The position numbers were made by a program, and so were the translations under genes. Below, one piece after another: positions 18,841 to 26,706 of a stretch of DNA of 64,000 nt (position 1 is the first letter of the stretch; the number at the start of each line of letters is the position of its first letter). The stretch is from Oscillospiraceae bacterium. GTDB taxonomy: Bacteria > Bacillota > Clostridia > UBA1381 > UBA9506. The notes under the pieces were generated by a model. It made no database searches and was not told the origin of the DNA. It saw only the letters and a list, made by a program, of their open reading frames with translations. The stretch is taken from the NCBI GenBank assembly GCA_015068855.1, contig SVJS01000004.1, forward strand, positions 62,001-126,000, in the 5' to 3' direction.

Positions 18841-18869
18841 AAAGACCGCCGGATGGCGGTCTTTTTTTG
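18841..18869 (+). terminator. Terminator after azlD
   Basis: AAAGACCGCC / GGCGGTCTTT with a GGAT loop and a T-run. Confidence 0.9.
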
Positions 18870-18946
18870 TTAAAGATGAAGCGTGTTTTGGGGCGAGGTG
18901 TTGGAGATAAAAGCAATAAATGTATATTTATAGGCAAAATCGGTTA

Positions 18947-18975
18947 TTGAATTAGCAAATAATATGTGATATATT
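18947..18975 (+). promoter_or_regulatory. Putative promoter of the KDPG-aldolase-like gene
   Basis: TTGAAT (18947-18952) and TATATT (18970-18975), 17-bp spacer. Confidence 0.5.
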
Positions 18976-19003
18976 AATGGAAAATACGGCAGGGGGCGAG
19001 ACA

Positions 19004-19651
19004 ATGCATACATTAGACACGTTAACCTTTGAGGCAGGGATTATGCCTATTTTATTTGCTGAGCAGGAGGGGATTGCAGAGAGGATTGTGACAGCCATTG
19101 AGCAAACGACCATGCCTGTTGTGGAGATTCTGCAACGGGGCGAAACGGCGTTTCGTGTGCTTTGCGATGCGGCAAAATGTAAAAAAACGGCCTATATTGG
19201 TGCAGGCACGGTTTGCAGCTTAGAGCAATGCAAGAAAATGGTGGATGCAGGTGCGGACTTCGTTGTTTCCCCGGGCTTTAATACCGAGATGGTGGCTTGG
19301 TGCCTTGACCATAACATTCCCATTGTGCCGGCTGTTTCCACAACATCGGAGCTGATGATGGCTGCCGATATGGGGCTTCGTACCGTTAAGTTCTTTCCGT
19401 TTAACGAGTTGGGTGGCGAGAGCTATCTGTCTGCTTTTGCAGGGCCGTTTCCCGATTACATCAAGTTTTCCATTACCGGCTGCTTAGATGACAGAGCGCT
19501 CCACTATCTTTCCAACCACAGAATTGCGTGCATCGGCGGGGTGTGGATGTTCCAGGGCGAGGTGGACCACACGCCGTTTACGGAAGAAGAAATCATCCGC
19601 CGTATGAATTACAGCCTTGACACTGCCCGCCATTACAGATATGGTTGGTAA
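19004..19651 (+). CDS. KDPG/KHG aldolase family protein
   Basis: A 215-aa class I aldolase resembling Eda, which splits 2-keto-3-deoxy-6-phosphogluconate into pyruvate and glyceraldehyde 3-phosphate. Present are the general-base Glu41 in PVVEIL, IGAGTV (65-70), VVSPGFN (87-93) and the Schiff-base Lys129 in VKFFPF. The usual phosphate-binding TGG appears as TGC (SITGCLDD), so activity on another keto-deoxy acid is possible. ATG 19004 is preferred to ATG 18977 because AGGGGG (18991-18996) precedes it. It stands alone between terminators and could complete the pathway started by kduI-kduD if a KDG kinase exists elsewhere. Confidence 0.82.
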   Translation: MHTLDTLTFEAGIMPILFAEQEGIAERIVTAIEQTTMPVVEILQRGETAFRVLCDAAKCKKTAYIGAGTVCSLEQCKKMVDAGADFVVSPGFNTEMVAWCLDHNIPIVPAVSTTSELMMAADMGLRTVKFFPFNELGGESYLSAFAGPFPDYIKFSITGCLDDRALHYLSNHRIACIGGVWMFQGEVDHTPFTEEEIIRRMNYSLDTARHYRYGW

Positions 19652-19680
19652 GGCAGACAGAAAAATCATATAAAAAGAGC

Positions 19681-19715
19681 AAACGGCGGTGGCCCTTGGG
19701 CCATCGCCGTTTTTA
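19681..19715. terminator. Bidirectional terminator between eda-like gene and nrdD
   Basis: Imperfect stem ACGGCGGTGGCCC / GGCCATCGCCGT with A-rich and T-rich flanks, between convergent genes. Confidence 0.8.
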
Positions 19716-19743
19716 TAAAGAATTATATTATTGGGAGACTGTT

Positions 19744-22131
19744 TTATGCTTCCTGCTCGGTTGCAAACTGTCTGATAGCACCGGCGCCGGCAAAGATGCG
19801 AACATCATTACCCTTGGTAACCACTAAGGTGGGAGCCTGTGTGATATCATACTGCTCAACTAAATCAGCATGTTCATCAGCCATCAGCTTTTCGTAGGAA
19901 ATGCCGGCTTTGTCAAGGTAACCGCATGCGATACGGCAGTTGGGACAAGTCTGGGTTGCAAACAGGATAACCTGCTCTTTGCCATCAGCGCTCTCTGCCG
20001 GAGCCGCGGGCTTAATGGTGTCAGGACGCAGAGCGGACACATCGCGGGGCTTTAACACGCTGGTTTCAATGTTATATTCCAGACGCTCTTTATATTCCTG
20101 TGTTTTACCTGCGTTCCAGTTCTGCACGGGACGATAGTAACCTGTGATACGGCTGTAAACCTCAGCGGTTTCGCCACAGGTGGGACAGTTAAACTGCTCG
20201 CCGGACAGATAACCATGGTTTTTGCAGACGGAATAGGTGGGAGACATGGTGTAATAGGGCAGTCTGTAATTTTCGGCAATCTTGCGAACCAGCTTGGCAG
20301 CCGCTTCCCAGTCAGGCAGCTTCTCGCCTAAGAAAGCATGGAACACGGTACCGGAGGTATACAGCGTCTGCATTTCGTCCTGAATGTCTAAGGCTGAGAA
20401 GATATCATCCGTGTAGTTAACAGGCAGGTGGCTGCTGTTGGTGTAATACGGGGAACCACCGGCTTCGGCTGCTGTGATGATGTCGGGGAACTGTTCCACG
20501 TCATGTTTAGCTAAACGGTAGGAAGTGGATTCAGCAGGAGTTGCCTCTAAGTTATACAGGTCGCCATATTGTTCCTGATAGTCAGAGAGGCGTTCTCTCA
20601 TGTGGTTTAATACTTCCTTCGTAAATTCCTGACAAGCGGGGTCGGTCATGTCGGCCTTAACCCAGTTTGCATTCAGACCGGCTTCGTTCATACCAACCAG
20701 ACCAATGGTTGAGAAGTGGTTGTCCAAGGTGCCTAAGTAACGCTTGGTGTAGGGATACAGGCCCTCATGCAACAGCTTTGTGATAACCGTTCTCTTGGTT
20801 TTTAAGGAACGGGCTGCTATGTCCATCATGCGGTCTAAGCGCTTATAGAAATCTTCTTTATCCGTTGCCTGGTAAGCGATACGGGGCATGTTGATGGTAA
20901 CAACGCCGATGGAGCCGGTGCTTTCGCCGGAACCGAAGAAGCCACCGGATTTCTTACGCAGCTCACGCAGGTCAAGACGCAGACGGCAGCACATGGAACG
21001 AACGTCGCTGGGCTCCATGTCGCTGTTGATGTAGTTGGAGAAATAAGGTGTACCGTATTTGGCGGTCATCTCAAAGAGAAGCTTATTGTTCTCAGTGGGG
21101 GACCAGTCAAAGTCACGGGTGATGGAATAGGTCGGAATCGGGTACTGGAAGCCGCGACCGTTAGCGTCGCCTTCAATCATGATTTCAATGAAGGCCTTGT
21201 TAATCATTTCCATTTCCTTTTGACAATCGCCATAGGTAAAGTCAACTTCCTTGCCGCCTACAATCGCCGGCAGATTCTTTAAGTCATTGGGCACGGTCCA
21301 GTCTAATGTGATGTTTGAAAAAGGTGCCTGTGTACCCCAACGGGAGGGGGTGTTAACACCGTAAATAAAGGACTGGATGCACTGTTTAACTTCTTTATAG
21401 CTTAAATTATCAACCTTAACGAAAGGAGCAAGGTAAGTATCAAAGGAAGAGAAGGCCTGAGCGCCTGCCCATTCATTCTGCATGATACCCAGGAAGTTAA
21501 CCATCTGGTTGCAGAGGGTGGACAGGTGGCTGGCAGGGGCAGAGGTAATTTTACCGGGAACGCCGCCTAAGCCTTCCTGAATCAGCTGCTTTAAGCTCCA
21601 ACCGGCACAATAACCGGTCAGCATGGAAAGGTCATGCAGATGGATATCGCAGTTGCGATGGGCCATGGCGATTTCCTCATCATAGATTTCGGTGAGCCAG
21701 TAGTTCGCTGTGATGGCGCCGGAGTTAGACAGAATCAAACCGCCGACGGAATAAGTAACCGTGGAATTTTCCTTAACACGCCAGTCTAAAACGTTAACAT
21801 AGTTATTAACGGTTTCCTTATAATCAAGATAGGAGCTTTTTAAGTTACGCAGTTTCTCGCGCTGTTTACGATAGAGGATGTAAGCCTTTGCAACACCGTC
21901 ATAACCGCCACGGGATAAAACAGATTCCACACTGTCCTGAATATCTTCCACAGCAACGAAACCGTCCTTGATTTTCGGGAGAAAATCAGCAGAAACTTTC
22001 AGAGCCAGAAAGTCAATAATGTTATCGGTGTATTCGGTTTGGGTGGCATCAAAGGCCTTTTTCATGGCGTTTGCGATTTTGGTAATATCAAATTCCGCAA
22101 TTTTGCCATCGCGCTTAATGATTTGATACAT
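19744..22131 (-). CDS. nrdD: Anaerobic ribonucleoside-triphosphate reductase with C-terminal glutaredoxin-like domain
   Basis: NrdD makes dNTPs from NTPs without oxygen, through a glycyl radical. The 795-aa product has an N-terminal ATP-cone (about 1-95) for allosteric control, the catalytic barrel, a zinc site (CKNHG with CPTC), and the glycyl-radical segment RITGYY with Gly664. After that comes a linker and a fused thioredoxin-fold domain (about 718-795) with the redox motif CPNC (729-732) and cis-Pro in APTLVV. The fusion suggests that disulfide reductant is supplied in cis instead of formate. NrdG is encoded 25 bp upstream on the same strand. Confidence 0.96.
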   Translation of the reverse strand: MYQIIKRDGKIAEFDITKIANAMKKAFDATQTEYTDNIIDFLALKVSADFLPKIKDGFVAVEDIQDSVESVLSRGGYDGVAKAYILYRKQREKLRNLKSSYLDYKETVNNYVNVLDWRVKENSTVTYSVGGLILSNSGAITANYWLTEIYDEEIAMAHRNCDIHLHDLSMLTGYCAGWSLKQLIQEGLGGVPGKITSAPASHLSTLCNQMVNFLGIMQNEWAGAQAFSSFDTYLAPFVKVDNLSYKEVKQCIQSFIYGVNTPSRWGTQAPFSNITLDWTVPNDLKNLPAIVGGKEVDFTYGDCQKEMEMINKAFIEIMIEGDANGRGFQYPIPTYSITRDFDWSPTENNKLLFEMTAKYGTPYFSNYINSDMEPSDVRSMCCRLRLDLRELRKKSGGFFGSGESTGSIGVVTINMPRIAYQATDKEDFYKRLDRMMDIAARSLKTKRTVITKLLHEGLYPYTKRYLGTLDNHFSTIGLVGMNEAGLNANWVKADMTDPACQEFTKEVLNHMRERLSDYQEQYGDLYNLEATPAESTSYRLAKHDVEQFPDIITAAEAGGSPYYTNSSHLPVNYTDDIFSALDIQDEMQTLYTSGTVFHAFLGEKLPDWEAAAKLVRKIAENYRLPYYTMSPTYSVCKNHGYLSGEQFNCPTCGETAEVYSRITGYYRPVQNWNAGKTQEYKERLEYNIETSVLKPRDVSALRPDTIKPAAPAESADGKEQVILFATQTCPNCRIACGYLDKAGISYEKLMADEHADLVEQYDITQAPTLVVTKGNDVRIFAGAGAIRQFATEQEA

Positions 22132-22156
22132 GGTCGACTCTTCCTTTCCTTCTCTT

Positions 22157-22855
22157 TTAGATGCCTCTTAATTGGGCATTGGGTACATAGGTTTTAATAC
22201 ATTGTAAAAATTCCTGCATTTCCTGCTCGGAATAGGCGGAAAGTCCTTCCGCGGCGAGCAACTGGCCGGAATCAGAAAAGCCTTGCAAAAAGTAGCTTTC
22301 GTCGCCGGCAATCCACTTTGCAAGTGCCGTCAGGCTCTCTTTGTCATGCAGGGGACGCACCACGGTGGTGCGAAATTCAAAGGGAACATGCCCTTCCATC
22401 AAAAAAGTCTTGGAGCGGGTAACCGAGGTCATATCAAACGCATCTTTTCCAATGGTTTTGCCATATTGCTCGGGTGCGTTTTTAATGTCCATGGCAACAT
22501 AGTCAACTAATCCTGCGGATACCAGCTGTTCCAGCATATCCGGTACGGAGCCGTTGGTATCAAGCTTGATTTTATACCCCAAGGCTTTGATTTTGGCAAG
22601 CAGTGCAGGCATGTCACGTTGCAACAGGGGTTCGCCACCTGTGATGGCAACGCCTTCCAAAATGCCCGTACGACTTTCTAAAAAGGAAAGAAGTGTTTCT
22701 TCTGTGAGCGCAGGTTCGTTTTCCGTTTGTCCTACAACCAGCGATGCATTGTGGCAAAAAGGACAACGAAAATTGCAACCTTTTGTGAACACGGTGCAGG
22801 CCACTGTGCCGGGAAAATCCAGCAGGGTTAATTTCTGAAAAGCAGCTAATTGCAC
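22157..22855 (-). CDS. nrdG: Anaerobic RNR-activating radical-SAM protein
   Basis: The activase uses SAM and a 4Fe-4S cluster to place the glycyl radical on NrdD. The 232-aa protein has the cluster motif C28-x3-C32-x2-C35 (GCNFRCPFC), the GGEPLL motif and a TNGS motif of radical-SAM enzymes, and a KLTLLDFPG opening typical of the longer NrdG2-type activases. The frame is open to 23032, but GTG 22855 follows GAGGAGGGA at a good distance and begins the conserved sequence. It precedes nrdD, the reverse of the common nrdD-nrdG order. Confidence 0.9.
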   Translation of the reverse strand: MQLAAFQKLTLLDFPGTVACTVFTKGCNFRCPFCHNASLVVGQTENEPALTEETLLSFLESRTGILEGVAITGGEPLLQRDMPALLAKIKALGYKIKLDTNGSVPDMLEQLVSAGLVDYVAMDIKNAPEQYGKTIGKDAFDMTSVTRSKTFLMEGHVPFEFRTTVVRPLHDKESLTALAKWIAGDESYFLQGFSDSGQLLAAEGLSAYSEQEMQEFLQCIKTYVPNAQLRGI

Positions 22856-22886
22856 AACATTCCCTCCTCTTGGGCGACTATGTACA

Positions 22887-22915
22887 ATTATAGCATATGT
22901 TGTAGACGTTGTCAA
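22887..22915 (-). promoter_or_regulatory. Putative promoter of nrdG-nrdD
   Basis: On the minus strand, perfect TTGACA (22910-22915) and TATAAT (22887-22892) with a 17-bp spacer. The NrdR-box-like palindrome lies just upstream, at 22922-22937. Confidence 0.75.
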
Positions 22916-22921
22916 TAAGAA

Positions 22922-22937
22922 ATACAAGATATTGTGA
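22922..22937 (-). promoter_or_regulatory. Possible NrdR box
   Basis: ATACAAGATATTGTGA resembles ACACWATATATWGTGT (13 of 16). NrdR boxes usually occur in pairs about 31 bp apart; I find no convincing second box, so this is weak. Confidence 0.3.
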
Positions 22938-23160
22938 TATTTTTGTGTTACAATATGATGACAAAACAGCAAAATGGCTCTGTTAAGCCATTTGTTTGCT
23001 GTCAAAATTCGATAAAAATTTTGGCAGAACACAACGGGTTGGGTGCTGCAAAAAAGAAAGGAAAAAAGTGGGATTTTCCTTTGACAAAATCAGGGGGTAA
23101 TTTTGGCTTGCATCAGGGCGTTTTCGGATGGTATTTTTCCTAAAATAACAAGAAAAACTA

Positions 23161-23189
23161 TTGATTTACGGATGTTGTTGTGATACAAT
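23161..23189 (+). promoter_or_regulatory. Putative promoter of alaS
   Basis: TTGATT (23161-23166) and TACAAT (23184-23189) with a 17-bp spacer. Confidence 0.55.
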
Positions 23190-23265
23190 AGTAAATTAGG
23201 TATACTATGGCATAATATAGGAAGAAAGTCATGATTTACAATATAGTTTTGAGAGGACGATTTGT

Positions 23266-25911
23266 GTGAAACAATTGGGACTGAATGAAATCCGAGAAAA
23301 ATTCCTGTCTTTTTATGAAGAGAAGGAACATTACAGATTGCCGAGCTTTTCGCTGGTGCCTGAAAACGACCCCAGTTTGTTGCTCATCAATGCCGGCATG
23401 GCGCCGCTTAAACCGTTTTTCACAGGCCGTCAGAAGCCGCCGAAGAGCAGAGTGACAAGCTGCCAGAAATGTATCCGCACCCCGGATATTGAGCGTGTGG
23501 GAAAAACAGCGCGTCACGGCACCTTTTTTGAAATGCTGGGTAACTTTTCTTTTGGCGATTACTTCAAACGTCAGGCCATCAGCTGGGCTTGGGAGTTTGT
23601 GACGGGCGTGCTTGAAATTCCCGTGGAGAAGCTGTATGTCACCGTGTATCAGGACGATGATGAGGCCCATGACATCTGGACCAAGGAAATCGGCGTCGAC
23701 CCTTCTCATGTGGTGCGTATGGGCAAAGAGGACAACTTCTGGGAAATCGGCACAGGCCCCTGCGGTCCCTGCTCCGAGCTTTACTATGACCGTGGCGTAG
23801 AACACGGCTGTGGATCTCCTGATTGCGGTGTGGGCTGCGAATGCGACCGCTTTGTGGAGTTTTGGAATCTGGTGTTTACGCAATTTGACCGTCAGGAAGA
23901 CGGCAGCTATCTCCCCTTGGAGCATCCCAATATTGACACCGGCATGGGCCTTGAACGAATTGCCTGCATTATGCAGGGCGTTGACTCATTATTCGATGTT
24001 GATACCATTCATAAAATTTCCGAAGAGGTTTGCCGCATCGCCGGCGTTACCTATAAAAAGGACGAAGCAGTTGATGTTTCTGTCCGTGTGGTCACAGACC
24101 ATATCCGCAGCACGGTGTTTTTAGTATCCGATGGCGTACGTCCCTCCAACGAGGGCAGGGGCTATGTTCTGCGCCGCTTGCTGCGCCGTGCGGCCCGTCA
24201 CGGAAAGCTTCTGGGTATTGACCGCGCCTTTTTGGCAGAGCTTGCCGATGTTGTTATTAACGAATCCGCAGGGGCTTACCCTGTGCTTTCAGAAAACCGT
24301 GACAGAATCAAAAAAGTAATTGCGCTGGAAGAAGACCGTTTCCGTGAAACCATTGATGCGGGCTTCCAGATTTTAGCCGGCTTTGTGGAAGACCATAAGG
24401 CTGCTGAGGGCAAGTTGTTTTCCGGCGAGCAAGCCTTTAAGTTATATGATACCTATGGTTTCCCCATTGATTTGACCCGTGAAATTTTAGCAGAACAGGG
24501 TATCAGCGTGGACGAGGAAGGCTTTAACCAGGAAATGCAGAAGCAAAGAGAGCGTGCCCGTGCCGCAACCCGTGCGCATGTTGGCGATGCCGGCTGGGAC
24601 GATAAGGTGGCAGACCTTTTGGCGCCGCTTGCGCCCACAAGTTTTGTTGGTTATGACAGCTGCGAGACCGAGGCAAACGTGATTCTTTTGATTGACGGTC
24701 AGGAGGCCGCTCAAACGTTGTCAGAGGGTGCCGAGGGCATTGTGGTGCTGGACAAGACCTCGTTCTATGGCGAGGGCGGCGGCCAGGTAGGCGATATTGG
24801 CTGGATTACAAGTGACGCCTGCCGCGTTAAAGTTTTAGATACGAAAAAGACTGCCGACGGTAAGTTTTATCATATTGTGAAAGTCTGTGAGGGCGAGCTT
24901 TCAAACGGCGCAGGCGTTGTTGCCTCGGTTGATTCTGAAAGCCGCAGCGCCATCTGCCGCAACCACAGCGTTACCCACCTTTTGCACAAGGCTTTGCAGA
25001 ATCGCTTTGGCAAGGAAGTGGGTCAGGCAGGCTCCTTAGTTGAACGGGACAGAATGCGTTTTGACTTCACGTTAACAGAAGCGCCCTCTGCAGAGGATTT
25101 GCGCATTGTTGAAGAGGAAGTTAATCATATGATTATGAAAGCTATGGCCGTCACATGGGAAACCATGGGTTTAGATGCCGCCAAGGCAAAGGGCGCAACA
25201 GCCATGTTTGGCGACAAATATGGTGACACCGTGCGCGTTGTGACCATGGGCGATTATTCCATGGAGCTTTGTGGTGGCTGCCATGTCAGCAACACAGCCC
25301 AAATCGGCCTGTTCAAAATTTTGTCCGAAAGCGGTGTGGCTGCCGGTGTACGCCGTATTGAAGGCACGACGGGCCTGGGTGTTATGGCTGAGCTTTACAA
25401 TGCACAAAAGACGCTTTCAGATGCTGCAAGCGTGATGAAATGTGCACCCCGCGATGTGGCGCAAAAGGCCAAGAGCATGCAGGACGAGATGAAGGCGCTT
25501 AGCTCGCAGGTGGAAGCCATGACTGCAAAAATGGCTCAGAATGCTGCCGGGGATTTAATTTCTGCGGCTGTCAATGTTGACGGGGTTTCTGTTGTCAAAG
25601 GGCAGCTTTCCGGTGCCGGTGCCGGCGCATTGCGTACGCTGGGCGATTCTATTAAAGAGAAATTACCCTGTTGCTTTATTGCGTTGGCTGACGTATCCGG
25701 CGACAAAGTCACTTTTGTGACCATGGCAACGCAGGATGCTGTTAAACGTGGTGTTCATGCAGGAAATATTATCCGTGAAATGGCTAAGGTGGCCGGCGGT
25801 GGCGGTGGCGGTCGTCCCGATTCAGCACAGGCAGGCGGCAAGGATGCGGCCCGCGTTCCCGAAGCCTTAGAGCTGGCAGAGACCTTAGTCAGAGAAGCCG
25901 TTTCGAAATAA
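23266..25911 (+). CDS. alaS: Alanyl-tRNA synthetase
   Basis: Charges tRNA-Ala and edits misacylated Ser/Gly. The 881-aa protein has the class II catalytic core (RVTSCQKCIRTPDIE, MLGNFSFGDYFK, GMGLERIA), the editing domain with HSVTHLLHKAL and CGGCHVSNTAQIG zinc ligands, and a C-terminal DHHA1 domain ending in the glycine-rich GGGGGGRPD. The start is GTG 23266, with GAGAGGA (23251-23257) ahead of it. It has its own promoter and opens the block with pgsA and valS. Confidence 0.97.
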   Translation: MKQLGLNEIREKFLSFYEEKEHYRLPSFSLVPENDPSLLLINAGMAPLKPFFTGRQKPPKSRVTSCQKCIRTPDIERVGKTARHGTFFEMLGNFSFGDYFKRQAISWAWEFVTGVLEIPVEKLYVTVYQDDDEAHDIWTKEIGVDPSHVVRMGKEDNFWEIGTGPCGPCSELYYDRGVEHGCGSPDCGVGCECDRFVEFWNLVFTQFDRQEDGSYLPLEHPNIDTGMGLERIACIMQGVDSLFDVDTIHKISEEVCRIAGVTYKKDEAVDVSVRVVTDHIRSTVFLVSDGVRPSNEGRGYVLRRLLRRAARHGKLLGIDRAFLAELADVVINESAGAYPVLSENRDRIKKVIALEEDRFRETIDAGFQILAGFVEDHKAAEGKLFSGEQAFKLYDTYGFPIDLTREILAEQGISVDEEGFNQEMQKQRERARAATRAHVGDAGWDDKVADLLAPLAPTSFVGYDSCETEANVILLIDGQEAAQTLSEGAEGIVVLDKTSFYGEGGGQVGDIGWITSDACRVKVLDTKKTADGKFYHIVKVCEGELSNGAGVVASVDSESRSAICRNHSVTHLLHKALQNRFGKEVGQAGSLVERDRMRFDFTLTEAPSAEDLRIVEEEVNHMIMKAMAVTWETMGLDAAKAKGATAMFGDKYGDTVRVVTMGDYSMELCGGCHVSNTAQIGLFKILSESGVAAGVRRIEGTTGLGVMAELYNAQKTLSDAASVMKCAPRDVAQKAKSMQDEMKALSSQVEAMTAKMAQNAAGDLISAAVNVDGVSVVKGQLSGAGAGALRTLGDSIKEKLPCCFIALADVSGDKVTFVTMATQDAVKRGVHAGNIIREMAKVAGGGGGGRPDSAQAGGKDAARVPEALELAETLVREAVSK

Positions 25912-25960
25912 GACGGCAGAGAAACGCGGAGACAGTTAGAAAGCAGGTGACAAAAAACCT

Positions 25961-26524
25961 ATGAATATACCAAATATTCTTACCCTGTTCAGGCTTTGCC
26001 TGGTGCCCTTGTTTGTTGTGGTGTTTCACAGCGAGCAAAACATGCATGTGTTTGCAACATTGATTTTTCTATTGGCCAGCGCAAGCGATGTGGCAGACGG
26101 GTATATTGCGCGGAAATATAACTTAACCACCCGTTGGGGACAGCTCATGGACCCCTTGGCGGATAAATGCATGCAGCTGGCCGTGATTGTTTCCTTGTTT
26201 ATCGCCGGGCAGTTGCCGGTTTGGTTTATTGTCATTTTGATTGCCAAGGAACTTTTGATGATTGGCGGCGGCGCCTTTTTGTACAGCAAGAAGACCTATG
26301 TTAAAGCGAACCTGATTGGAAAAATGAACACCGTTGTGCTGTTTTTAGTGATGACGCTTTTCCTCTTGATTCCTGACATGTCAAAGGCTTTGCAAACCGT
26401 GTTGCTTCTCATTTCTGCGGCCTTTGCGCTGCTGGCCGGTTCCGGGTATTTATATTTATATTTTGTTCACAACAAACGCTTCCGTAAATATACGGGCAGG
26501 AACAAAGAAGGAGTGGAGCTATGA
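25961..26524 (+). CDS. pgsA: CDP-diacylglycerol-glycerol-3-phosphate 3-phosphatidyltransferase
   Basis: Makes phosphatidylglycerol phosphate, the committed step to phosphatidylglycerol and cardiolipin, at the inner membrane. The 187-aa protein has a complete CDP-alcohol phosphotransferase motif with D43, D46, G47, A50, R51, G60, D64 and D68 in exact spacing, and about five transmembrane segments. The C-terminus is basic. It lies 49 bp after alaS, and its stop overlaps the next gene by 4 bp. Confidence 0.9.
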   Translation: MNIPNILTLFRLCLVPLFVVVFHSEQNMHVFATLIFLLASASDVADGYIARKYNLTTRWGQLMDPLADKCMQLAVIVSLFIAGQLPVWFIVILIAKELLMIGGGAFLYSKKTYVKANLIGKMNTVVLFLVMTLFLLIPDMSKALQTVLLLISAAFALLAGSGYLYLYFVHNKRFRKYTGRNKEGVEL

Positions 26525-26706
26525 GCAATTGGGCATGGGTTTTGATTGTTGTTGGTGGGCTTCTTAATTTCCTGGCAGGGCCCATTTTGAAAAAGACAGT
26601 AGGAGATAGCGCAAGTCAAAAGGCGTTGTTCAGTATTAAAATAACAGGCTTGTTGTTGGTTATTATCGGCGCAGCCAATATATTTATTGCAGGGGGTAAA
26701 ATTTGA
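26521..26706 (+). CDS. 61-aa two-helix membrane protein, unknown
   Basis: A short protein with two hydrophobic helices (about 4-23 and 39-57) joined by a polar segment [13 protein letters not shown] do not recognise a family. Its ATG overlaps the pgsA stop (ATGA), and its TGA shares a base with the valS ATG (TGATG), so it is translated in step with both. Position and a strong AGGGGG at its 3' end for valS argue that it is a real gene. Confidence 0.65.
   Translation: MSNWAWVLIVVGGLLNFLAGPILKKTVGDSASQKALFSIKITGLLLVIIGAANIFIAGGKI

Larger units (their letters stand above)
22856..23265. other. 410-bp divergent region between nrdG and alaS
   Basis: No gene is evident. It holds divergent promoters, a long imperfect hairpin (22965-23003; CAGCAAA...TGGCT-ctgtta-AGCCA...TTTGCTG), a second inverted repeat (AAAGGAAAA...TTTTCCTTT, about 23058-23082), and a palindrome ATACAAGATATTGTGA (22922-22937) that matches 13 of 16 positions of the NrdR-box consensus. 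No T-box antiterminator motif is seen before alaS. Confidence 0.55.

Noticed and set aside
22856-23265. A T-box riboswitch upstream of alaS.
   Set aside because: I could not find the AGGGTGG-type antiterminator sequence or a specifier hairpin. The same was true ahead of valS and gltX.
23236-23925. A 229-codon minus-strand open frame over the alaS start.
   Set aside because: It is antisense to well-conserved alaS sequence and has no domain or start signal.
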